Shown here: positions 38,471-48,713 of the stretch, one piece after another
Position numbering within the stretch: position 1 is the stretch's first letter
Layout of the letters: every line of letters begins with the position of its first letter
DNA from: Agromyces marinus
GTDB taxonomy: Bacteria; Actinomycetota; Actinomycetes; Actinomycetales; Microbacteriaceae
Length of the DNA: 64,000 nucleotides
Assembly: GCF_021442325.1 (NCBI RefSeq)
Contig: NZ_CP087879.1
Span: 2,480,001-2,544,000 of the forward strand
Direction: 5' to 3'
Program-made: the position numbers and the translations under genes
Notes under the pieces: model-generated
Database searches by the model: none
What the model saw: only the letters and a program-made list of their open reading frames with translations
Told to the model about the DNA's origin: nothing

Positions 38471-39055
38471 CTACGCGTTGTCGACGGACTTGAACGGGAA
38501 GCCGAGCGCCTTGAGCAGCGCGCGACCCTCGTCGTCCGTCTTGGCGGTGGTCACCACGGTGATGTCCATACCGCGGACGCGGTCGATCCGGTCCTGGTCG
38601 ATCTCGTGGAAGACCGACTGCTCGGTCAGACCGAACGTGTAGTTCCCGGTGCCGTCGAACTGGCGGTCCGAGAGCCCGCGGAAGTCGCGGATTCGCGGGA
38701 GCGCCAGCGAGAGCAGGCGGTCCAGGAACTCCCACATGCGGTCGCCGCGCAGCGTCACGTGGGCGCCGATGGGCTGACCCTCGCGGAGCTTGAACTGGGC
38801 GATCGACTTGCGGGCCTTGGTGACCTGCGGCTTCTGACCGGTGATCTTGGTGAGGTCGGCCACTGCGCCGTCGATGACCTTGCCATCGCGTGCAGCCTCG
38901 CCGACACCCATGTTCACGACGATCTTGACGAGCCCGGGGACCTGGTGCGGGTTGGTGTACCCGTTCGCCTCGGTGAGCGCCGTCGTGATCTCCGTGCGGT
39001 ACTTGGTCTTCAGACGCGGCTGGATTTTGCCAGCCTGCGCAACCGTGTCGGTCAT
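38471..39055 (-). CDS. rplE: 50S ribosomal protein L5
   Basis: 194 residues: [79 protein letters not shown]. Binds 5S rRNA and the P-site tRNA. ATG shares one base with the rplX stop. Confidence 0.97.
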   Translation of the reverse strand: MTDTVAQAGKIQPRLKTKYRTEITTALTEANGYTNPHQVPGLVKIVVNMGVGEAARDGKVIDGAVADLTKITGQKPQVTKARKSIAQFKLREGQPIGAHVTLRGDRMWEFLDRLLSLALPRIRDFRGLSDRQFDGTGNYTFGLTEQSVFHEIDQDRIDRVRGMDITVVTTAKTDDEGRALLKALGFPFKSVDNA

Positions 39056-39414
39056 TACAGGTCCTTACCTGACTTCTTGGCGTAGCGAACGCGGACCGTC
39101 TTCTCGACGCCGTCCTTCACCACGGTCTCGGTGCGGAAGCCGACGCGGGTCGGCTTCTTGGTCTCGGGGTCGACGATCGCGACGTTCGACACGTGGATCG
39201 AGGCCTCGTGGGTCTCGATGCCGCCGGTCTTCGTGCCGCGCTGCGTCTGGCCGACGCGCACGTGCTTGGTGACGTAGTTCACGCCCTCGACGACGACGCG
39301 GTTCCGCTCGGGGATGACCTCGATGACACGACCCTGCTTGCCGCGGTCTCCGCCGCGGGCCTGGGTCTTGCCCGAGATCACCTGGACGAGGTCGCCCTTC
39401 TTGATCTTCGCCAT
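39055..39414 (-). CDS. rplX: 50S ribosomal protein L24
   Basis: 119 residues. KOW motif [20 protein letters not shown], then [20 protein letters not shown]. Early 50S assembly protein. 2 nt after rplN. Confidence 0.97.
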   Translation of the reverse strand: MAKIKKGDLVQVISGKTQARGGDRGKQGRVIEVIPERNRVVVEGVNYVTKHVRVGQTQRGTKTGGIETHEASIHVSNVAIVDPETKKPTRVGFRTETVVKDGVEKTVRVRYAKKSGKDL

Positions 39415-39416
39415 GG

Positions 39417-39785
39417 TTACAGCACCTCCGGCGCCAGCGAGATGATCTTCATGAACTTCTTGTCGCGAAGCTCCCGGCCGACCGGCCCGAAGATGCGGGT
39501 GCCACGGGGGTCACCGTCGTTCTTGAGGATCACCGCGGCGTTCTCGTCGAACTTGATGTAGGAGCCGTCGGGACGACGGGTCTCCTTCACGGTGCGGACG
39601 ATGACGGCCTTGACCACATCGCCCTTCTTCACGTTGCCGCCGGGGATCGCGTCCTTGACGGTGGCGACGATGACGTCGCCCAGGCCCGCGTAGCGACGGC
39701 TCGAGCCGCCGAGCACGCGGATGGTGAGCAGCTCCTTGGCGCCCGTGTTGTCGGCGACCTTGAGCCGGGATTCCTGCTGAATCAC
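39417..39785 (-). CDS. rplN: 50S ribosomal protein L14
   Basis: 122 residues: [59 protein letters not shown]. Normal length, intersubunit bridge protein. 33 nt after rpsQ. Confidence 0.97.
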   Translation of the reverse strand: MIQQESRLKVADNTGAKELLTIRVLGGSSRRYAGLGDVIVATVKDAIPGGNVKKGDVVKAVIVRTVKETRRPDGSYIKFDENAAVILKNDGDPRGTRIFGPVGRELRDKKFMKIISLAPEVL

Positions 39786-39818
39786 TTCGTACTCCTTCTG
39801 GGAAGCAAGCCCGGGGGC

Positions 39819-40121
39819 TTACTTGGCCTTCTCGACGATCTCGACCAGGCGCCAGCGCTTGGTGGCGCTGAGCGGGCGGGTCTCGGAGATCACGACGAGG
39901 TCGCCGATGCCGGCGGTGTTCTGCTCGTCGTGCGCCTTGACCTTCGACGTACGGCGCATGACCTTGCCGTACAGCGGGTGCTTCACGCGGTCCTCGACCT
40001 CGACGACGATGGTCTTGTCCATCTTGTCGCTGACGACGTAGCCGCGGCGGACCTTGCGGTACCCGCGGACGAGTTCGGCCGACTCGGCGACCTCGGCCGC
40101 AGCCTTCTTGGTCTCAGCCAT
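39819..40121 (-). CDS. rpsQ: 30S ribosomal protein S17
   Basis: 100 residues. Core [60 protein letters not shown]. Preceded by about 20 Ala/Glu/Lys-rich residues. 2 nt after rpmC. Confidence 0.97.
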   Translation of the reverse strand: MAETKKAAAEVAESAELVRGYRKVRRGYVVSDKMDKTIVVEVEDRVKHPLYGKVMRRTSKVKAHDEQNTAGIGDLVVISETRPLSATKRWRLVEIVEKAK

Positions 40122-40123
40122 GA

Positions 40124-40441
40124 TCAGGCCTCCTTCGTCTCGGCCTCGGTCGCCTCAGCGGCGGCCTTGGCCTTCTTCGTCTTCTTCGCAGGCGCTGCGG
40201 GCGCCTCGACCGGCGCGGGCGTGGCACGGATGCCGAGCTCGCGCTCACGGATGACCGTGTAGATGCGGGCGATGTCGCGCTTCACGGCGCGCACGCGGCC
40301 GTGGCTCTCGAGCTGACCGGTGGCGGCCTGGAAGCGGAGGTTGAACAGCTCCTCCTTGGCCTTCTTCAGCTCGTCGACGAGACGCTCGTCCTCGAAGGTG
40401 TCGAGCTCGACGACAGCGAGCTCCTTGGAACCGACAGCCAT
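40124..40441 (-). CDS. rpmC: 50S ribosomal protein L29
   Basis: 105 residues from the ATG at 40441. Core [39 protein letters not shown]; the last about 35 residues ([20 protein letters not shown]...) are an Ala/Lys/Glu tail. Start shares one base with the rplP stop. Confidence 0.96.
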   Translation of the reverse strand: MAVGSKELAVVELDTFEDERLVDELKKAKEELFNLRFQAATGQLESHGRVRAVKRDIARIYTVIRERELGIRATPAPVEAPAAPAKKTKKAKAAAEATEAETKEA

Positions 40442-40860
40442 TATGCGTCGCCCTCCTCGCGCTTGATGATGCGTGCCTTGAGGGGCAGCTTGTGGATTGC
40501 ACGGGTCATGGCCTCGCGAGCGAGTTCCTCGGAGACGCCGGAGACCTCGAAGAGGACCCGACCCGGCTTGACGTTGGCGACCCACCACTCGGGCGAACCC
40601 TTACCGGAACCCATGCGGGTCTCGGCGGGCTTCTTCGTGAGCGGACGGTCGGGGTAGATGTTGATCCACACCTTGCCGCCACGCTTGATGTGACGCGTCA
40701 TGGCGATACGAGCGGACTCGATCTGACGGTTGGTCACGTAGGCGGGGCTCAGGGCCTGGATGCCGTACTCGCCGAAGGAGACCTTCGTGCCGCCGGTGGC
40801 CTGGCCTGAACGGCCGGGGTGGTGCTGCTTGCGGTACTTGACTCGACGGGGAATCAACAT
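40441..40860 (-). CDS. rplP: 50S ribosomal protein L16
   Basis: 139 residues: [60 protein letters not shown]-site-near 50S protein. 2 nt after rpsC. Confidence 0.97.
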   Translation of the reverse strand: MLIPRRVKYRKQHHPGRSGQATGGTKVSFGEYGIQALSPAYVTNRQIESARIAMTRHIKRGGKVWINIYPDRPLTKKPAETRMGSGKGSPEWWVANVKPGRVLFEVSGVSEELAREAMTRAIHKLPLKARIIKREEGDA

Positions 40861-40862
40861 GG

Positions 40863-41609
40863 TTATGCCTCAACTCCTGCTGCGGCCGGCTCCTGCGCGC
40901 GCGGCGCACGACGGCGGTCATTGCGCTCGCGCGACGGCTTCTGGGCCGCCTGCTCGCGGGCGAGCTCCTTGTTGGTGATGTCGCCCTTGTAGATCCAGAC
41001 CTTCACGCCGATGCGGCCGAAGGTGGTCTTGGCCTCGTAGAAGCCGTAGTCGATGTTCGCGCGGAGCGTGTGCAGCGGCACCCGGCCCTCGCGGTAGAAC
41101 TCCGAGCGGCTCATCTCGGCGCCGCCGAGACGGCCGGAGACCTGGATCCGGACGCCCTTGGCGCCGGCGCGCTGCGCGCCCTGCAGGCCCTTGCGCATCG
41201 CGCGGCGGAAGGCCACGCGGGCGGAGAGCTGCTCGGCGATGCCCTGCGCGACGAGCTGGGCGTCGGCCTCGGGGTTCTTGACCTCGAGGATGTTGAGCTG
41301 GATCTGCTTGCCGGTGAGCTTCTCGAGGTCGGCGCGGATGCGCTCGGCCTCGGCGCCGCGGCGGCCGATCACGATACCCGGACGGGCCGTGTGGATGTCC
41401 ACGCGGACGCGGTCGCGGGTGCGCTCGATCTCGATGCGCGAGACTCCCGCGCGGTCGAGCGACGTCTGGAGCAGGCGACGGATCTTGACGTCCTCGGCGA
41501 GGTAGTCGGCGTAGCGCTGTCCGGGCTTGGTCGAGTCGGAGAACCACCGCGACACGTGGTCGGTGGTGATGCCGAGACGGAAGCCGTACGGGTTGACCTT
41601 CTGACCCAT
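40863..41609 (-). CDS. rpsC: 30S ribosomal protein S3
   Basis: 248 residues: [22 protein letters not shown] domain [20 protein letters not shown], then ALREANIDYGF-like [20 protein letters not shown] and a basic Ala-rich tail. Start shares one base with the rplV stop. Confidence 0.97.
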   Translation of the reverse strand: MGQKVNPYGFRLGITTDHVSRWFSDSTKPGQRYADYLAEDVKIRRLLQTSLDRAGVSRIEIERTRDRVRVDIHTARPGIVIGRRGAEAERIRADLEKLTGKQIQLNILEVKNPEADAQLVAQGIAEQLSARVAFRRAMRKGLQGAQRAGAKGVRIQVSGRLGGAEMSRSEFYREGRVPLHTLRANIDYGFYEAKTTFGRIGVKVWIYKGDITNKELAREQAAQKPSRERNDRRRAPRAQEPAAAGVEA

Positions 41610-41974
41610 TACTTCGTACCCTCCTCGGGCGTGGCGAGCACGACGGTGATGTGGCTCGTTCGCTTGTTGATGCGGAAGGCACGACCCTGCGCGCGCGGCT
41701 GGAATCGCTTGAGGGTGGTGCCCTCATCGACGAATGCCGTCTTCACGTAGAGGTCCTGCTCGTCCAGGTAGGTGTTCGTGGCATCGGCCTTGACGCGAGC
41801 GTTCGCGATTGCCGAGGCGACGAGCTTGTACACCGGCTCGCTCGCACCCTGGGGTGCGAACTTCAGGATGGCCAGGGCCTCCTGTGCCTGCTTGCCGCGG
41901 ATCAGGTTGACGACGCGACGGGCCTTCATGGGGGTCACGCGGATGTGACGCACGCGGGCGATCGACTCCACCAT
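41609..41974 (-). CDS. rplV: 50S ribosomal protein L22
   Basis: 121 residues: [52 protein letters not shown]. Lines the exit tunnel. 25 nt after rpsS. Confidence 0.97.
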   Translation of the reverse strand: MVESIARVRHIRVTPMKARRVVNLIRGKQAQEALAILKFAPQGASEPVYKLVASAIANARVKADATNTYLDEQDLYVKTAFVDEGTTLKRFQPRAQGRAFRINKRTSHITVVLATPEEGTK

Positions 41975-41999
41975 TTCTCTCCTCCTTCACACCACCGCG

Positions 42000-42281
42000 T
42001 CAGCGGCGGCGGCCCTTCTTGTCGTCCTTCACGTGTCCACGGAAGGTGCGGGTGGGCGCGAACTCGCCGAGCTTGTGGCCCACCATGGTCTCGGTGACGA
42101 ACACCGGGATGTGCTTGCGGCCGTCGTGCACGGCGATCGTGTGGCCGAGCATGGCCGGGACGATCATCGAGCGACGCGACCACGTCTTGATGACGTTCTT
42201 CGAACCCGCTTCGTTCTGCGAGGCGACCTTGCGAAGCAGGTGCTCGTCGACGAAGGGGCCCTTCTTGAGGCTGCGAGGCAT
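42000..42281 (-). CDS. rpsS: 30S ribosomal protein S19
   Basis: 93 residues: [59 protein letters not shown], ending KDDKKGRRR. Head protein. 12 nt after rplB. Confidence 0.98.
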   Translation of the reverse strand: MPRSLKKGPFVDEHLLRKVASQNEAGSKNVIKTWSRRSMIVPAMLGHTIAVHDGRKHIPVFVTETMVGHKLGEFAPTRTFRGHVKDDKKGRRR

Positions 42282-42293
42282 CTTCTCTTACTC

Positions 42294-43133
42294 CTACTTG
42301 CGCTTCTTGCCGACGGTGCGACGACGGACGATGAGCTTGTCGCTCTCCTTGTTGGGGCGACGGGTGCGTCCCTCGGCCTGACCCCACGGGCTGACCGGGT
42401 GGCGACCACCGGAGGTCTTGCCCTCACCACCACCGTGCGGGTGGTCGATCGGGTTCATCGCGACACCGCGGACGGTCGGGCGGACGCCCTTCCAGCGCAT
42501 GCGGCCCGCCTTGCCCCAGTTGATGTTCGACTGCTCGGCGTTGCCGACCTCGCCGACGGTCGCGCGGCAGCGCGCGTCGACGTTGCGGATCTCGCCCGAG
42601 GGCAGTCGCAGCTGGGCGTAGGGGCCGTCCTTCGCCACGAGTCGCACCGACGCACCGGCCGAGCGGGCCATCTTCGCGCCGCCGCCGGGGCGGAGCTCGA
42701 TGGCGTGCACGACGGTACCCGTCGGGATGTTGCGCAGCGGCAGGTTGTTGCCCGGCTTGATGTCGGCGCCGGGGCCCGACTCGATCAGGTCGCCCTGCGA
42801 GAGCTTCGCGGGCGCGAGGATGTACCGCTTGGTGCCGTCGGCGAAGTGCAGCAGTGCGATGCGCGCCGTGCGGTTCGGGTCGTACTCGATGTGAGCGACC
42901 TTGGCGGGCACGCCGTCCTTGTCGTTGCGACGGAAGTCGATGACGCGGTACTGGCGCTTGTGGCCGCCGCCGACGTGGCGGGTGGTGATCCGGCCCTGGT
43001 TGTTGCGGCCACCGGTCTTCGAGAGCGGCTTGAGCAGCGACTTCTCGGGCGTCGAGCGGGTGATCTCGGCGAAGTCGGCGACCGAGGAGCCGCGGCGACC
43101 CGGGGTCGTGGGCTTGTACTTGCGAATAGCCAT
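42294..43133 (-). CDS. rplB: 50S ribosomal protein L2
   Basis: 279 residues: [40 protein letters not shown], and the peptidyl-transferase-near loop [20 protein letters not shown]. 19 nt after rplW. Confidence 0.98.
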   Translation of the reverse strand: MAIRKYKPTTPGRRGSSVADFAEITRSTPEKSLLKPLSKTGGRNNQGRITTRHVGGGHKRQYRVIDFRRNDKDGVPAKVAHIEYDPNRTARIALLHFADGTKRYILAPAKLSQGDLIESGPGADIKPGNNLPLRNIPTGTVVHAIELRPGGGAKMARSAGASVRLVAKDGPYAQLRLPSGEIRNVDARCRATVGEVGNAEQSNINWGKAGRMRWKGVRPTVRGVAMNPIDHPHGGGEGKTSGGRHPVSPWGQAEGRTRRPNKESDKLIVRRRTVGKKRK

Positions 43134-43152
43134 GTTGGGGTTCCTCTGCTCC

Positions 43153-43455
43153 TTAGCCGACAGCCGTGAAGATGTCGATCGAGCCGGACTTGAGGGTGAC
43201 GATCGCGCGCTTGGTGTCCTTGCGCTTGCCGATGCCGAAGCGCGTGCGACGCGTCTTGCCCTGACGGTTGAGGGTGTTGATGGAGGCGACCTGAACGCCG
43301 AAGATCTTCTCGATGGCGAGCTTGATCTCGGTCTTGTTCGCGCGGGGGTCCACGGTGAACGTGTACTTGCCCTCGTCGATCAGGTTGTAGCTCTTCTCCG
43401 AGACCACCGGCGCGATGATGATGTCGCGGGGGTCCTTGTTGTGGGCGGCGCTCAT
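43153..43455 (-). CDS. rplW: 50S ribosomal protein L23
   Basis: 100 residues: [45 protein letters not shown]-like [20 protein letters not shown]. Exit-site docking protein for trigger factor and SRP. Overlaps the rplD end by 4 nt. Confidence 0.97.
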   Translation of the reverse strand: MSAAHNKDPRDIIIAPVVSEKSYNLIDEGKYTFTVDPRANKTEIKLAIEKIFGVQVASINTLNRQGKTRRTRFGIGKRKDTKRAIVTLKSGSIDIFTAVG

Positions 43456-44123
43456 GCGGAAACCTCTTCCTTCACGGTGCCCTCGGCCTTGGGCGTCTTC
43501 GCTGCGATGAACGCCTCGAGCGCGGCCTTGCTGAAGACGATGTCGTCAGCGACGAGCACGTCGTAGGCGTTCAGCTGGTCGACCGGCAGCACGTGCACGG
43601 TCGCGATGTTGCGCACGGCACGCTCCGAGATCTCCTCACCGCGGGCGAGGACGACGAGCTGGTGCTTCGACGCGGCGATGCCCTGGAGGAGCGCGAGCGC
43701 GTCCTTCGTCTTGGCGGTCTCGCCGGCGAGCGCCTCGACCGCGTGGATGCGGCCGCCGCGAGCGCGGTCGGAGAGCGCGCCGAGCAGGGCCGCGGCGATC
43801 ATCTTCTTGGGGGTGCGCTGCGAGTAGTTGCGCGGCTGCGGGCCGTGGACCACGCCACCGCCGGTCATGTGCGGCGCGCGGATCGAGCCCTGGCGGGCGC
43901 GGCCCGTGCCCTTCTGCTTGAAGGGCTTGCGGCCGGCACCGGAGACCTCGCCGCGGGTCTTGGTCTTGTGCGTGCCCTGACGCGCTGCGGCGAGCTGGGC
44001 GACGACGACCTGGTGGATCAGCGGCACGTTGGTCTGCACGTCGAAGAGCTCGGCGGGCAGCTCGATCGAGCCGGACTTCTTGCCGGTGACGTCGAGGACG
44101 TCGATGGAGTTTGCGGTAGCCAT
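43452..44123 (-). CDS. rplD: 50S ribosomal protein L4
   Basis: 223 residues. Tunnel loop with [55 protein letters not shown]. In E. coli L4 represses the S10 operon; whether it does so here is unknown. 3 nt after rplC. Confidence 0.97.
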   Translation of the reverse strand: MATANSIDVLDVTGKKSGSIELPAELFDVQTNVPLIHQVVVAQLAAARQGTHKTKTRGEVSGAGRKPFKQKGTGRARQGSIRAPHMTGGGVVHGPQPRNYSQRTPKKMIAAALLGALSDRARGGRIHAVEALAGETAKTKDALALLQGIAASKHQLVVLARGEEISERAVRNIATVHVLPVDQLNAYDVLVADDIVFSKAALEAFIAAKTPKAEGTVKEEVSA

Positions 44124-44126
44124 GGA

Positions 44127-44783
44127 CTACGCCCCCTTCACAGCGTTGCGGACGAACACGAGACGGCCGCGCGCACCGGGGACGGCGCCCTTGACGAGCA
44201 GCAGGCCCTTCTCGGCGTCGACCGCGTGCACGCGGAGGTTCAGGACGGTGACGCGCTCGCCACCCATGCGACCGGCCATGCGCATGCCCTTGAAGACACG
44301 GCTGGGCGTCGAGGACGCACCGATCGAGCCGGGCTTGCGGTGGTTGCGGTGCGCACCGTGCGACGCGGAGACGCCCGCGAAGTTGTGGCGCTTCATGACA
44401 CCGGCGAAGCCCTTGCCCTTCGACGTGCCGACGACGTCGACCAGCTGGCCGGCCTCGAAGGTGCCGTCGACGGTGAGCTCCTGGCCGAGGGCGTAGTCCG
44501 CGGCATCCGCGGTGCGCACCTCGGTCACGTGGCGGCGCGGCGTGACGCCGGCGGCCTCGAAGTGACCGGTGAGGGGCTTGGTGACCTTGCGCGGGTCGAT
44601 GGCGCCCGCGGCGATCTGGATGGCCGTGTAGCCGTCCTTCTCGGGGGTGCGGAGCTGGGTGACCACGTTGGGCGCGATCTCGATGACGGTGACCGGGATG
44701 AGCTTGTTGTTCTCGTCCCACACCTGGGTCATGCCGAGCTTGGTGCCGAGCAGGCCCTTCACGTTCTTGGCAGTGGTGGACAT
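44127..44783 (-). CDS. rplC: 50S ribosomal protein L3
   Basis: 218 residues from the ATG at 44783: [80 protein letters not shown]. 8 nt after rpsJ. Confidence 0.97.
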   Translation of the reverse strand: MSTTAKNVKGLLGTKLGMTQVWDENNKLIPVTVIEIAPNVVTQLRTPEKDGYTAIQIAAGAIDPRKVTKPLTGHFEAAGVTPRRHVTEVRTADAADYALGQELTVDGTFEAGQLVDVVGTSKGKGFAGVMKRHNFAGVSASHGAHRNHRKPGSIGASSTPSRVFKGMRMAGRMGGERVTVLNLRVHAVDAEKGLLLVKGAVPGARGRLVFVRNAVKGA

Positions 44784-44791
44784 GTCGTACC

Positions 44792-45100
44792 TCAGAGCTT
44801 GATCTCGATGTTGACGTCGGCCGGAAGGTCGAGACGCATGAGCGAATCGACGGCCTTGGGCGTCGGGTCCACGATGTCGATCAGGCGCTTGTGGGTGCGC
44901 ATCTCGAAGTGCTCGCGGCTGTCCTTGTACTTGTGGGGCGAACGGATGACGCACACCACGTTCTTCTCGGTCGGAAGCGGCACGGGGCCGACGACCGTGG
45001 CGCCCGCGCGGGTCACCGTGTCGACGATCTTGCGCGCCGAGGTGTCGATGACCTCGTGGTCATACGACTTCAGTCGAATGCGGATCTTCTGTCCCGCCAT
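44792..45100 (-). CDS. rpsJ: 30S ribosomal protein S10
   Basis: 102 residues from the ATG at 45100: [59 protein letters not shown]. First gene of the S10 operon. A perfect TTGACA at 45190-45195 (minus strand) is a likely -35, but no good -10 at 16-18 nt is seen. Confidence 0.97.
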   Translation of the reverse strand: MAGQKIRIRLKSYDHEVIDTSARKIVDTVTRAGATVVGPVPLPTEKNVVCVIRSPHKYKDSREHFEMRTHKRLIDIVDPTPKAVDSLMRLDLPADVNIEIKL

Positions 45101-45623
45101 TGCTGACTCTCTCTCTGTCAAGGCGTCTTACCCCTTCCGAGGGCATCGGACGCCGCGTAGCCACTTCGTGTGAAGCACCACTGTTCTTCTGTCAAAGGCC
45201 GGTGATCGAGCCTGTCGAAGCCACCGACGGGCGGTGACCTCGACACGCTCGACCTCGAGCCCCAACCGACCCCCGCGCTCGGGCGTGTCGCACTCACGGA
45301 AACGGGCACGGGCCGTCCGCACGCAGGCGGAAACCCATGCTCGTCGGGTGTCGGTTGTGGTGTTCTGCTGCCCGCGGCCTAGCCTGACCCGTGGCGCCCT
45401 TGCGGACTTCGGTGGCTATGCACTGCCTGGCAGTGATCCGTCCGGCGCGCAGCAGGGCACGCCGTTCGAAATGTTGAACTCCACGAGTTTGCCATATCCG
45501 CACCCCTGCGTGCAACCCGGGCGTGTCGCGCTCGCGCACCTCACCGGATCCTCACAGCGGGGCGGATGCCGCGGGGCCGCTGCGCATGGTGGAATCATGT
45601 CATCTCGAACTGGGGAGGACCCG
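45101..45623. other. 523-nt non-coding region upstream of rpsJ
   Basis: Divergent promoter region between rpsJ and the OsmC-like gene. It contains a candidate rpsJ -35 box (TTGACA, 45190-45195, minus), a CAGGCTCGA-type inverted repeat (45204-45254) and no supported gene; the plus-strand open frame from 45234 is not protein-like until the OsmC start. Confidence 0.6.
45204..45254. repeat. CAGGCTCGA-type intergenic inverted repeat, second copy
   Basis: GATCGAGCCTGTCGAAGCC at 45204-45222 (arm to 45225) faces GGTGACCTCGACACGCTCG at 45233-45251 (arm to 45254), 22-nt arms with four mismatches and a 7-nt loop. Related to the pair at 35367-35420. Confidence 0.65.
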
Positions 45624-46073
45624 ATGACGGAGCACGCGCACGCGGTGGGACGGCGGATCGGACGGGGAAGCGTCTCGGTCTCACGGACCGGGCCGCGCAC
45701 CTACGAGGGGCTGAACGAGCGCGGCTCGACCGTGCTCATCGGGCCGGCGGACGCGCCGGGGCACTTCACGCCGGGCGAACTGCTCAAGCTCGCCCTCGCG
45801 GGCTGCGCAGGGATGAGCGCCGACACGGCGGCGGCCCGGCGGCTCGGCGACGACGTCGCCATCACGGTGTGGGCGCACGGCACGGCGGACGACGAGAACC
45901 GATACCGCGACCTCGACGAGGAGATCGTGATCGACCTGACGAGCCTCGAGCCCGAGGAGCGCGAGCAGCTCGTGTCGATCATGTCCCGCGCGATCGGCAG
46001 GGCCTGCACCGTCGCCAGGAGCGTCGAGGGCGCCATCAGCCTGCACGCCACCATCGACGACGTCGAGATCTGA
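45624..46073 (+). CDS. OsmC/Ohr family protein
   Basis: 149 residues from the ATG at 45624, behind GGGGAGG. OsmC fold with the two redox cysteines in LALAGCAGMSADTAA and GRACTVARSV; N-terminal GRGSVSVSRTGPRTYEGLNE. Such proteins reduce organic hydroperoxides with thiols. An ATG at 45598 would add nine residues. Stands alone on the plus strand between the S10 operon and an acyltransferase gene that ends 3 nt away in convergent direction. Confidence 0.85.
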   Translation: MTEHAHAVGRRIGRGSVSVSRTGPRTYEGLNERGSTVLIGPADAPGHFTPGELLKLALAGCAGMSADTAAARRLGDDVAITVWAHGTADDENRYRDLDEEIVIDLTSLEPEEREQLVSIMSRAIGRACTVARSVEGAISLHATIDDVEI

Positions 46074-46076
46074 TCC

Positions 46077-47297
46077 TCACTCGCTCGAACGCGACGGGCG
46101 CTCGCAGGCCTCGGCGCCCGCCGCGTTCGGCCCGACGATCCCCGCAGCGACGACCAGCGCGGCCGCGGTGGCGAGCGAACCCACCAGCAGCGCCGGGCGC
46201 GCCCGCCATCCGCTGCGGGCACCGCCGCTGAATCGCGCCGGGTCCTCGATCCACCGCTTCGACGCCGCGGCCACGGCGAACGAGAGCGCCACCAGGAGCA
46301 CCATGAGCCACGGCGGACTGGCGACGCCCGTGAGGAACGGGACGAACATGAACACCGGCCAGTGCCAGAGGTACAGCGAGTACGAGATGTCGCCGGTCCA
46401 CTGGACCGGGCGGAGGCCCGTGAGCCGCGCAGGCGACAGGCGCGACTCGGGCATGCCCGCCCAGATCACCGCGAGCGTCCCGGCGACGGGCACGAGCGCG
46501 ACCAGACCCGGGAACACCTCGGGCGTGCGGAACGTGAGGATCGGCACGGCGATGAGCACGAGTCCGAGCCATCCGAGCACCGCACGCGCTCGTGGCCGCC
46601 CGGTTGCGGCGGACGGGGCGACGATCGCGAGGATCCCGCCCAGGCCGAACTCCCACACGCGCGCGAACGTCGAGAAGTACGCGAGGTTGTGGTCCTGCAC
46701 CGTGAGCACCATGCTCCACGCGAACGAGGCGCCCGTCACCGTGCCGAGCACGACGAGCAGGCTGAGCCGCGGGTCGCCGGCGCGGCGAACGGCGAGGGCG
46801 AGCGCCCCGATCACCAGGAGCGGCCAGACGAGGTAGAACTGCTCCTCGACCGAGAGCGACCAGAAGTGCTGCACCGGAGTCGAGGCGAGGTCCCCGCGTG
46901 CCGGGTTCTGCGAATCGGCCGCGAGCAACCAGTTCTCGAAGTACAGCGCACTCGCGAGGACCTCGCGGAAGTACGAGCGCCACTCGAACCGCGGCACGAC
47001 GAGGAAGGTCAGCGCCGTCACCGCGGCGAGGACCGCCACCGCGGCGGGGAGGATGCGCCGCGCCCTGCGCAGGTAGAAGCCCTTGAGCGAGATCCGGCCG
47101 GAGCGCGCATGCTCGCGAACCAGCAGCGCCGTGATCAGGAACCCCGAGACGACGAAGAACACGTCCACGCCCATGTACCCGGCCGGCGCCACCGCCGGCC
47201 ACCCGTGGTGCAGCACCACCGCGCCCACCGCGATGGCGCGAAGCGCCTGGACTTCCGGACGCACCGCGGTTCGTGTTCGGATCGACGGGGGAACCAT
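46077..47297 (-). CDS. Acyltransferase-3 family membrane protein
   Basis: 406 residues, about ten membrane segments. AT3 (OafA/YrhL-like) motifs: RPEVQALRAIAVGAVVLHHG with the catalytic-type His, GVDVFFVVSGFLIT, RRARRILPAA, HFWSLSVEEQFYLVWPLL, and SYSLYLWHWPVF. These enzymes O-acylate surface glycans; the substrate is unknown. No SGNH hydrolase domain follows. ATG at 47297 is seven bases after TAGCCT, so leaderless. Placed between tuf and rpsJ, which is unusual. Confidence 0.88.
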   Translation of the reverse strand: MVPPSIRTRTAVRPEVQALRAIAVGAVVLHHGWPAVAPAGYMGVDVFFVVSGFLITALLVREHARSGRISLKGFYLRRARRILPAAVAVLAAVTALTFLVVPRFEWRSYFREVLASALYFENWLLAADSQNPARGDLASTPVQHFWSLSVEEQFYLVWPLLVIGALALAVRRAGDPRLSLLVVLGTVTGASFAWSMVLTVQDHNLAYFSTFARVWEFGLGGILAIVAPSAATGRPRARAVLGWLGLVLIAVPILTFRTPEVFPGLVALVPVAGTLAVIWAGMPESRLSPARLTGLRPVQWTGDISYSLYLWHWPVFMFVPFLTGVASPPWLMVLLVALSFAVAAASKRWIEDPARFSGGARSGWRARPALLVGSLATAAALVVAAGIVGPNAAGAEACERPSRSSE

Positions 47298-47304
47298 CCG
47301 CTTC

Positions 47305-47310
47305 AGGCTA
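47305..47310 (-). promoter_or_regulatory. -10 box of leaderless acyltransferase transcript
   Basis: TAGCCT on the minus strand, seven bases before the ATG. Confidence 0.55.
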
Positions 47311-47357
47311 ACCCGAGCGGTCCTCGCGATGGAAACGGCGCGGCCGGGACACGACGA

Positions 47358-47387
47358 AGGGGGCCGGGCCCGAAGGCCCGACCCCCT
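47358..47387 (-). terminator. UUCG-loop terminator of str operon
   Basis: 13-bp stem with one wobble pair: on the minus strand AGGGGGTCGGGCC - UUCG - GGCCCGGCCCCCT, 20 nt after the tuf stop. Confidence 0.85.
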
Positions 47388-47407
47388 GCGGGTCGCGTTC
47401 GCGAAGA

Positions 47408-48601
47408 CTACTTGATGATCTTCGTGACGGTACCGGCGCCGACCGTGCGGCCACCCTCGCGGATGGCGAAGCCGAGGCCCTCCTCCATGGCGATCGGCTG
47501 GATGAGCTCGACCGTCATGTCGGTGGTGTCGCCGGGCATGACCATCTCGGTGCCCTCGGGCAGCGTGATGACGCCGGTGACGTCGGTGGTGCGGAAGTAG
47601 AACTGCGGACGGTAGTTCGCGTAGAACGGGTTGTGACGGCCGCCCTCGTCCTTGGAGAGGATGTAGGCGGTGCCCTCGAACTCCGTGTGCGGGGTGACCG
47701 AGCCGGGGGCCACGACGACCTGGCCGCGCTCGACGTCCTCGCGCTTGGTGCCGCGGAGGAGCAGACCGCAGTTCTCGCCGGCCCAGGCCTCGTCGAGCTG
47801 CTTGTGGAACATCTCGATACCCGTGACGGTGGTCTTCTGCGTCGGGCGGATGCCGACGATCTCGACCTCGGAGTTGATCTTCAGCGTGCCGCGCTCGGCG
47901 CGACCCGTGACGACCGTGCCACGACCGGTGATGGTGAAGACGTCCTCGACGGGCATGAGGAACGGCTTGTCCTTGTCGCGCACCGGGTCCGGGATCGACT
48001 CGTCGACGGCCTCCATGAGCTCGAGGACCGAGTTGACCCACTTGTCGTCGCCCTCGAGCGCCTTGAGGCCCGAGACGCGGATGACGGGAGCGTCGTCGCC
48101 GGGGAAGCCCTGCGACGAGAGCAGCTCGCGGACCTCGAGCTCGACGAGCTCCAGGATCTCCTCGTCGTCGACCATGTCGGCCTTGTTCAGCGCGACGAGC
48201 AGGTAGGGCACGCCGACCTGCTTGGCGAGCAGCACGTGCTCACGCGTCTGGGCCATCGGGCCGTCGGTCGCCGCGACCACGAGGATCGCGCCGTCCATCT
48301 GCGCGGCACCGGTGATCATGTTCTTGATGTAGTCGGCGTGACCCGGGGCGTCGACGTGCGCGTAGTGGCGCTTCGGCGTCTCGTACTCGACGTGCGAGAT
48401 GTTGATCGTGATGCCGCGCTGGCGCTCCTCGGGAGCGGAGTCGATCGACGCGAAGTCGCGCTGCACGTTGGTGGCCGACGGGTACTTGTCGGCGAGCACC
48501 TTGGAGATCGCTGCGGTGAGCGTGGTCTTGCCGTGGTCGACGTGACCGATCGTTCCGATGTTGACGTGCGGCTTGGTCCGCTCGAACTTGGCCTTAGCCA
48601 C
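47408..48601 (-). CDS. tuf: Elongation factor Tu
   Basis: 397 residues. [14 protein letters not shown] (P-loop), [19 protein letters not shown]-domain then two beta barrels, end [20 protein letters not shown]. Delivers aminoacyl-tRNA. Complete; 112-nt gap to fusA contains a hairpin. Confidence 0.98.
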   Translation of the reverse strand: MAKAKFERTKPHVNIGTIGHVDHGKTTLTAAISKVLADKYPSATNVQRDFASIDSAPEERQRGITINISHVEYETPKRHYAHVDAPGHADYIKNMITGAAQMDGAILVVAATDGPMAQTREHVLLAKQVGVPYLLVALNKADMVDDEEILELVELEVRELLSSQGFPGDDAPVIRVSGLKALEGDDKWVNSVLELMEAVDESIPDPVRDKDKPFLMPVEDVFTITGRGTVVTGRAERGTLKINSEVEIVGIRPTQKTTVTGIEMFHKQLDEAWAGENCGLLLRGTKREDVERGQVVVAPGSVTPHTEFEGTAYILSKDEGGRHNPFYANYRPQFYFRTTDVTGVITLPEGTEMVMPGDTTDMTVELIQPIAMEEGLGFAIREGGRTVGAGTVTKIIK

Positions 48602-48624
48602 TGTGGGTCCTCCTCAGGATCCGT

Positions 48625-48663
48625 GTAGCAGCACCGGGCGCCGGATTGCGACCGGTGTGCTAC
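48625..48663 (-). promoter_or_regulatory. Hairpin in fusA-tuf spacer
   Basis: GTAGCAGCACCGG (48625-48637) pairs with CCGGTGTGCTAC (48652-48663), 12 pairs with one bulged base and a 14-nt loop. It ends 24 nt before the tuf start. Possible attenuator, processing site or tuf leader. Confidence 0.5.
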
Positions 48664-48713
48664 GGGGTTGTGTTGTTATGTTACGCGAACCTGTCGGTCC
48701 GTGCGTTCGGGCG

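Noticed and set aside
45234..45623. N-terminal extension of the OsmC-like protein by 130 codons
   Set aside because: The extension is not OsmC-like and includes an intergenic inverted repeat; the ATG at 45624 has a strong ribosome site.
47298..48041. Fusion of the acyltransferase with an upstream 248-codon frame
   Set aside because: The upstream part is tuf read in another frame and runs through the tuf terminator.
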